A stretch of DNA of 64,000 nucleotides, from NCBI GenBank assembly GCA_003028315.1, contig CP028150.1, positions 2,624,409 to 2,688,408 of the forward strand, written 5' to 3'. The position numbers and the translations under genes were made by a program. Below are positions 60,002-64,000 of the stretch, one piece after another (position 1 is the stretch's first letter; every line of letters begins with the position of its first letter). Below the pieces are notes generated by a model that was not told the origin of the DNA, did no database searches, and saw only the letters and a program-made list of their open reading frames with translations. Source of the DNA: Neisseria mucosa. Its GTDB lineage: Bacteria; Pseudomonadota; Gammaproteobacteria; Burkholderiales; Neisseriaceae.

Positions 60002-60844
60002 TCATCGTTCAAGCATTTCTCGGGTAACTAAGGGAATAAAGTCCAAATTGCTGTCCACAGAGGCGGATAGCTTTTCGGGCAGACTGGGAGCTGCATCGCG
60101 GTGAAAACAGGCAAGATTGAGATCTACGCCCGATAGGCTTTCGGGGCGGCGGAAGAAGTTGTCTTCCTGATAGCGGTGGGAAGCAAACCAATAGCAACGA
60201 TAATCCATACGCTCAAAATGGCGGATTAAATCGAGGCAGTTGTCAGGCTGAGCCTCTGCAAAAATGATTGGTTTATGCTGTTCAATCAGGCGTTTTGCGC
60301 CGTTGAGTACATGGCTTTCAAAGCCTTCCGCATCGATTTTCAGCAAATCCAGCGCATTGAGTTTTTGAAGCTCGGGATGTCGGTCTAATGCAGTAAGGCG
60401 TATGGTTTCGTTGTAGCGGATACCGTCAAAGCTGGATTCGGTGTCAAAACCCTTGTCCAAAGAAAAACTACCGTAATTCCACTCTGTTTCATAATCTGAA
60501 GAGGGAATCTCCAGCCAAGCGTTTTCATCGCCAACGCCTTCTTGATAGGCGTAAACATTGGTCAGGCTGTTGAGTGATATATTGGCACACAGAGTTTGGA
60601 AAATCACCCGCTGCGGCTCGAAACAGAATAGTTTGCCGAGCTCGATATGTCGGGCGATGGGAATTGCGTGCATACCAATATTTGAGCCGACTTCGACGAC
60701 ATTGCTGTCAGCACGAAGATTGTTCAGAAGAAAACGGACTTCCAAATCCGACCATTCTCCATAAGCCTGCGCGTATCGACTGATGAAGTCGCCTTCGATT
60801 AAGTTAAACATGCCCCTTTTGAGCATATGTAAAGACGTCCGCAT
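60002..60844 (-). CDS. FkbM-family methyltransferase
   Basis: SAM-dependent O-methyltransferase of the FkbM family, often acting on polysaccharides, glycolipids or peptides; the substrate here is unknown. The 280-residue product has motif I VVEVGSNIGMHAIPIA near residue 49, FEPQ near residue 76 and the family-specific LLKIDAEGFESHVLNGA near residue 170. The ATG at 60844 lies at the edge of an AT-rich intergenic region. It stands alone, with no glycan or peptide biosynthesis genes around it. Confidence 0.85.
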   Translation of the reverse strand: MRTSLHMLKRGMFNLIEGDFISRYAQAYGEWSDLEVRFLLNNLRADSNVVEVGSNIGMHAIPIARHIELGKLFCFEPQRVIFQTLCANISLNSLTNVYAYQEGVGDENAWLEIPSSDYETEWNYGSFSLDKGFDTESSFDGIRYNETIRLTALDRHPELQKLNALDLLKIDAEGFESHVLNGAKRLIEQHKPIIFAEAQPDNCLDLIRHFERMDYRCYWFASHRYQEDNFFRRPESLSGVDLNLACFHRDAAPSLPEKLSASVDSNLDFIPLVTREMLER

Positions 60845-61012
60845 GATGATTCCCTTTAAAAAATAATGGATTGATTTGATTCGATACTTTGAAAATTATT
60901 TTCTTGATGCGTGTATCAGACTGCTCCGTCGGGGCTTAAATTTTGTCTATCGAATCAAGCCCGACAGTGTAGTCGAGTTAAGTCAGAGCCGACAAACCAT
61001 CGGTATTCTAAT

Positions 61013-61055
61013 AGAAAAGGTCGTCTGAAATTAAGTTTTCAGACGACCTTTTTTA
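61013..61055. terminator. Uptake-sequence terminator of yidC
   Basis: AAAAGGTCGTCTGAAA and TTTTCAGACGACCTTTTTT around about six bases, downstream of yidC on the minus strand. Confidence 0.88.
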
Positions 61056-61071
61056 GTATGTCAAACCGCTG

Positions 61072-62715
61072 TTAGGAAACAACTTCGCCTTGGGTGCGTT
61101 GTTTGTCGATGCTGCGGTTGATGTGCCATTGTTGGGCGATGGTCAGGAGGTTGTTGACTACCCAGTACAATACCAGACCTGCAGGGAAGAAGAAGAACAT
61201 GGCTGAGAAGATCAGCGGCATGACTTTCATCATTTTTGCCTGCATCGGGTCGGTCGGCGGCGGGTTGAGGAATGTTTGGGCAAACATGGTTACCGCCATA
61301 ATTACGGGCAGAATGTAGTAAGGGTCGGAACGGCTAAGGTCGGTAATCCAGCCCAGCCAAGGTGCCTGACGCAATTCTACGGAGGCAAACAACGCCCAGT
61401 ACAAGCCGATGAAGACGGGGATTTGCAACAGCATGGGCAGGCAGCCGCCCAGCGGGTTGATTTTTTCGTCTTTGTAAAGCTGCATCATGGCTTGCTGTTG
61501 CGCCATACGGTCGTCGCCGTATTTTTCTTTGATGGCTTGTAGTTTGGGCGCGGCGGCGCGCATTTTTGCCATCGAGCGGTAAGAGGCGTTGGTCAGCGGG
61601 TAGAGTACGGCTTTGACGATAATGGTCAAAACGATGATTGCCCAGCCCCAGTTGCCGATAATGTTGTGCAGTTGGTTCAGGAGCCAGAAGAGGGGGGAGG
61701 CGAACCAGTGTACTTTGCCGTAGTCTTTTGCCAGTTGCAGGTTGTCGGCGATATTGGCGATGACGGATGTGGTCTGCGGGCCGGCATAGAGGTTGATCGA
61801 GGCTTCGGATTTCGCGCCGTTTTGGATGGCGGCAAGGGGAACGCTGACGCTGGTGCTGTACAGGTTGTCGTTGCGGCGTTTGATGTCGATACGGCAGTCG
61901 CCTGCGGCGCAAACGCTTTGTCCGCCTTTGGGTTGGAGAATCCAAGTGGACATGAAGTGGTGTTCAATCATGCCGAGCCAGCCGGTTTGGGTTTTGCGGG
62001 CGTATTCGGCTTCGTTTTTGCCTGATTTGGCATCGTCGTCCAAGTCGGAGAAGCTGACTTTTTGGAATTTGCCTTCGGGGGTGTAAACCACCGGGCCGAC
62101 GAAAGAGCGGGTAAAGTAGCCTTGACCTTCGGGTTCGCTGCGGTCGCGTACGATGCGGTAGTCTGCGCTCAGGTTGGCGGGCTTGCCGCTGGTGTTGGTG
62201 ATGTCGAAACGGACGTTGACGAGGTAGCTGTCTTTGGTAAAGGTATAGACTTTGTCGATTTTCAGTCCGTTTGTTTCAGGCGCGCTCAGGCGGACTTCGA
62301 TTTTGTCGCCGTTGAGGCTGTATTGTTTTTGCGCTGCGGTAAAGTTGACGCCTTTCAGGATGTTGTTGCCTTGTGCGTCCAAAAGCTCGGACTGGGCAAC
62401 GTAGGTGTATTCTTTGCTGTCGTTAAACAGGGTGAAGGGTTTGTTTTCGTCACCATTTGCTTTGTATTTGAGCAGGGTCATTTGACGCAGGTCGCCGCTT
62501 TTTTCGTCGATGACGGCTTTGACCGTGTCGGTTGTTACGGTAATCGGCGTTGCGGGGGCGAGTGAGGCTTCAGCGGCAGCGGTTGCGGAGGTTTGCTGCT
62601 GTTGCTGCGCGGCTTGTTGTGCCGGATTGGGTTTGGGGCTGGGGAAGAAATGTTCCCAGCCGGCATAGATTGCCAGCGAAATGGCAAAAAATGCTATAAA
62701 TCTTTTAAAATCCAT
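61072..62715 (-). CDS. yidC: Membrane protein insertase YidC
   Basis: Inserts and folds inner-membrane proteins with or without SecYEG. The 547-residue product has an N-terminal helix (FKRFIAFFAISLAIYAGW), a large periplasmic domain (about residues 55-335) and a C-terminal five-helix core with NIIGNWGWAIIVLTIIVKAVLYPLT near 360. It matches the Gram-negative long form. ATG 62715 follows AGGAATCTC. It is last in the leftward rpmH-rnpA-yidD-yidC unit, 112 bases after yidD. Confidence 0.96.
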   Translation of the reverse strand: MDFKRFIAFFAISLAIYAGWEHFFPSPKPNPAQQAAQQQQQTSATAAAEASLAPATPITVTTDTVKAVIDEKSGDLRQMTLLKYKANGDENKPFTLFNDSKEYTYVAQSELLDAQGNNILKGVNFTAAQKQYSLNGDKIEVRLSAPETNGLKIDKVYTFTKDSYLVNVRFDITNTSGKPANLSADYRIVRDRSEPEGQGYFTRSFVGPVVYTPEGKFQKVSFSDLDDDAKSGKNEAEYARKTQTGWLGMIEHHFMSTWILQPKGGQSVCAAGDCRIDIKRRNDNLYSTSVSVPLAAIQNGAKSEASINLYAGPQTTSVIANIADNLQLAKDYGKVHWFASPLFWLLNQLHNIIGNWGWAIIVLTIIVKAVLYPLTNASYRSMAKMRAAAPKLQAIKEKYGDDRMAQQQAMMQLYKDEKINPLGGCLPMLLQIPVFIGLYWALFASVELRQAPWLGWITDLSRSDPYYILPVIMAVTMFAQTFLNPPPTDPMQAKMMKVMPLIFSAMFFFFPAGLVLYWVVNNLLTIAQQWHINRSIDKQRTQGEVVS

Positions 62716-62827
62716 AAGAGATTCCTGGAATTGACGGGTATGTAATAGAGATGAAAACTGCTTCAGACGGCATTATATAGAAACCGACGGGAAATTAAAG
62801 GAAATCAAGTTATCCGAATGATTCGGA

Positions 62828-63049
62828 TTACGGGACGGGGTCGTGTCCGTGTCCGCCGAATGGGTGGCAGCGGGCGATGCGTTTGAGGGCGAGCCAGCCG
62901 CCTTTGAATGCGCCGTATTTTTTAACTGCCTCGACCGCATATTGCGAACAGGTCGGGGTATAGCGGCAGCGCGGTGGTATCAGCGGGCTGACGGCGTATT
63001 GGTAAAAACGGATCAGCGCGAGGATGAATTTGGACAACAGGGTATTCAT
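62828..63049 (-). CDS. yidD: Membrane protein insertion efficiency factor YidD
   Basis: Small amphipathic inner-membrane-associated protein that assists YidC. The 73-residue product has RFYQYAVSPLIPPRCRYTPTCSQYAVEAVKKYG with the family's conserved cysteines, and ends with RIARCHPFGGHGHDPVP. Its ATG shares one base with the rnpA stop (TGATG), implying translational coupling. Confidence 0.95.
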   Translation of the reverse strand: MNTLLSKFILALIRFYQYAVSPLIPPRCRYTPTCSQYAVEAVKKYGAFKGGWLALKRIARCHPFGGHGHDPVP

Positions 63050-63387
63050 CAGCGTTTGCGCATGAGTTGCGCCAATTGGTTTCGGGCTTCGGCGGCATTT
63101 TGCCGGTTGAATGCCAGGCGGACGCGTACGACGAAATCATGTGGCGGCAGGCTGTTTTTGTTCAGTCTGAACCAATCGCGGATGACGCGCTTCATGTAGT
63201 TGCGTTCATGCGCACGTTTCGCTGTTTTTTTGCTGACGACCAAGCCGATCCGCGGATGGTTCAATCCGTTGTCGGCAGATTGGAAAACTTGCAGCAAATC
63301 GCGGCTGCGTCGGTTTTTGAACGCAAAAACGGATGAAAAATCATCCGTTTTTAATAAGCGGTACTGCTTTCCGAAGCGGTAGTCCAA
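63049..63387 (-). CDS. rnpA: Ribonuclease P protein component
   Basis: Protein subunit that aids the RNase P RNA in maturing tRNA 5' ends. The 112-residue product has the N-terminal YRLLKTDDFSSVF and the RNR motif AHERNYMKRVIRDWFR near residue 60. The apparent start is TTG at 63387, two bases after the rpmH stop. No ATG lies before the conserved YRFGKQYRLLK region, so an unusual start coupled to rpmH is likely. Confidence 0.93.
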   Translation of the reverse strand: MDYRFGKQYRLLKTDDFSSVFAFKNRRSRDLLQVFQSADNGLNHPRIGLVVSKKTAKRAHERNYMKRVIRDWFRLNKNSLPPHDFVVRVRLAFNRQNAAEARNQLAQLMRKR

Positions 63388-63389
63388 AA

Positions 63390-63524
63390 TTACACTGCCA
63401 AGCGTTTGCGGCCTTTGGCGCGACGGGCTGCCAATACTGCGCGGCCACCACGGGTTTTGGAGCGGACCAGGAAGCCGTGGGTACGTTTGCGTTTGGTAAC
63501 GGAAGGTTGATAAGTGCGTTTCAT
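63390..63524 (-). CDS. rpmH: 50S ribosomal protein L34
   Basis: 44-residue highly basic large-subunit protein, MKRTYQPSVTKRKRTHGF at the start and RRAKGRKRLAV at the end, read from ATG 63524 after AGGAAAC. First gene of the leftward origin-region operon, divergent from dnaA. Confidence 0.97.
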   Translation of the reverse strand: MKRTYQPSVTKRKRTHGFLVRSKTRGGRAVLAARRAKGRKRLAV

Positions 63525-63562
63525 GATGTTTCCTAAAAAATCGGTAGATAAATAAACCGTGA

Positions 63563-63591
63563 ATTACACTCTAATTTTCATCTTTTGTCAA
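63563..63591 (-). promoter_or_regulatory. Promoter of rpmH-rnpA-yidD-yidC
   Basis: On the minus strand TTGACA (63591-63586), a 17-base spacer and TGTAAT (63568-63563), close to consensus and about 35 bases upstream of rpmH. Confidence 0.78.
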
Positions 63592-63654
63592 TCTCGGTTG
63601 AGTAAATGGATATGGCGCGCGGGGTGATTCGGTTTGCGGATTCGCGCGGCGCTT

Positions 63655-63686
63655 TGTGGATAAAATTTCCGGCGGGTTGTGGATAA
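63655..63686. promoter_or_regulatory. Two DnaA boxes in the rpmH-dnaA spacer
   Basis: TGTGGATAA at 63655-63663 and 63678-63686 are perfect complements of TTATCCACA, spaced 23 bases apart in the same orientation. A TATAAT at 63703-63708 just downstream may be the dnaA -10 box, so the second DnaA box would overlap the -35 position. They may serve autoregulation, oriC, or both. Confidence 0.8.
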
Positions 63687-63949
63687 AGTTTGGCGGAGTG
63701 GGTATAATCGGCACTTCCTGTCCCTTTATCGGGCGATAGGTCGTCTGAAAATGTTGATGCGGATTTATCGTGATGATTTTCCAAAAATAATTTCATTGTA
63801 TTTTCAGACGACGTTCGGTTTGGCGGATAGGGTTTGTGCGGTATTTGCGACACTTTTCCTGTCGGGCTGAAACCGCATTTTCAAGGGCTGCAATTTCCGA
63901 CGGTTTCTCTCCGTTTCTTTCCAACGATTTCCACGACTCGAGCTTATTC

Positions 63950-64000
63950 ATGACGCTAGCAGAATTTTGGCCGCAGTGCCTCCGCCGACTTCACGATATT
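63950..64000 (+). CDS. dnaA: Chromosomal replication initiator DnaA (partial, 5' end)
   Basis: The first 17 codons are present (MTLAEFWPQCLRRLHDI), cut off by the window edge. They match the DnaA domain I start. Position after divergent rpmH and downstream of DnaA boxes supports the call. Confidence 0.9.
   Translation, partial: MTLAEFWPQCLRRLHDI

Noticed and set aside
1..64000. Regularly recurring AGGTCGTCTGAAA as a CRISPR or phage repeat
   Set aside because: These are DNA uptake sequences: spread irregularly in both orientations, often as terminator pairs, with no uniform spacers or cas genes. No phage structural genes were found.

Overview
This window is chromosomal DNA from a commensal Neisseria. 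The 13-base DNA uptake sequence AGGTCGTCTGAAA (and its complement) recurs throughout, often as inverted pairs forming terminator hairpins. This is the dialect associated with the N. mucosa/sicca/subflava group, not the ATGCCGTCTGAA form of meningococci and gonococci. Correia elements, dRS3 repeats, FarAB, UbiM and a prpB-prpC-acnD-prpF-ackA cluster also fit Neisseria. The right edge is the origin region: rpmH-rnpA-yidD-yidC run leftward and dnaA begins rightward at 63950, with two DnaA boxes between.

Layout. 1-9 kb: a Cys-rich secreted protein, NhaC, an FMN reductase, PnuC, and a radical-SAM/DUF4130 pair lying between an MFS pump gene and a decayed copy of that gene's 5' end. 9-17.4 kb: the 2-methylcitrate (propionate) cluster ending in acetate kinase, with a long leader carrying a small upstream ORF. 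18-21 kb: the FarAB efflux pump. 21-26 kb: L28/L33, UbiM, tRNA-Arg, UPF0756, octaprenyl diphosphate synthase, L21/L27. 26-28 kb: thiC behind a TPP riboswitch. 28-33 kb: cytochrome c peroxidase, GpsA, a ZapB-like protein, ZapA, 6S RNA, L13/S9. 33-37 kb: a candidate small RNA, a SEC-C protein, a Kef-type antiporter and a duplicated tRNA-Val/tRNA-Asp pair. 37-45.6 kb: an exonuclease, glyQS, and the yceD-rpmF-(PRTase)-plsX region beside maf. 45.7-51.1 kb: an intact IS5-family element abutting uppP, then dsbA and an FtsN-like gene, an IS1595-like remnant and a broken toxin/immunity remnant. 51-61 kb: comM, ubiK, DUF1176, a glycine-zipper protein, a two-subunit NSS transporter, amiC-tsaE, murI and a FkbM methyltransferase. 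61-64 kb: the origin region.

How the parts connect. AcnD and PrpF replace PrpD in the methylcitrate cycle, and AckA could handle acyl phosphates. All five prp-cluster genes carry AGGAGAA Shine-Dalgarno sequences, and the candidate small RNA at 33.2 kb displays UUCUCC in its terminator loop. That arrangement resembles the known Neisseria sibling RNAs controlling central metabolism. Everything here was read by eye; no database search was run, so family names rest on motifs and recall.
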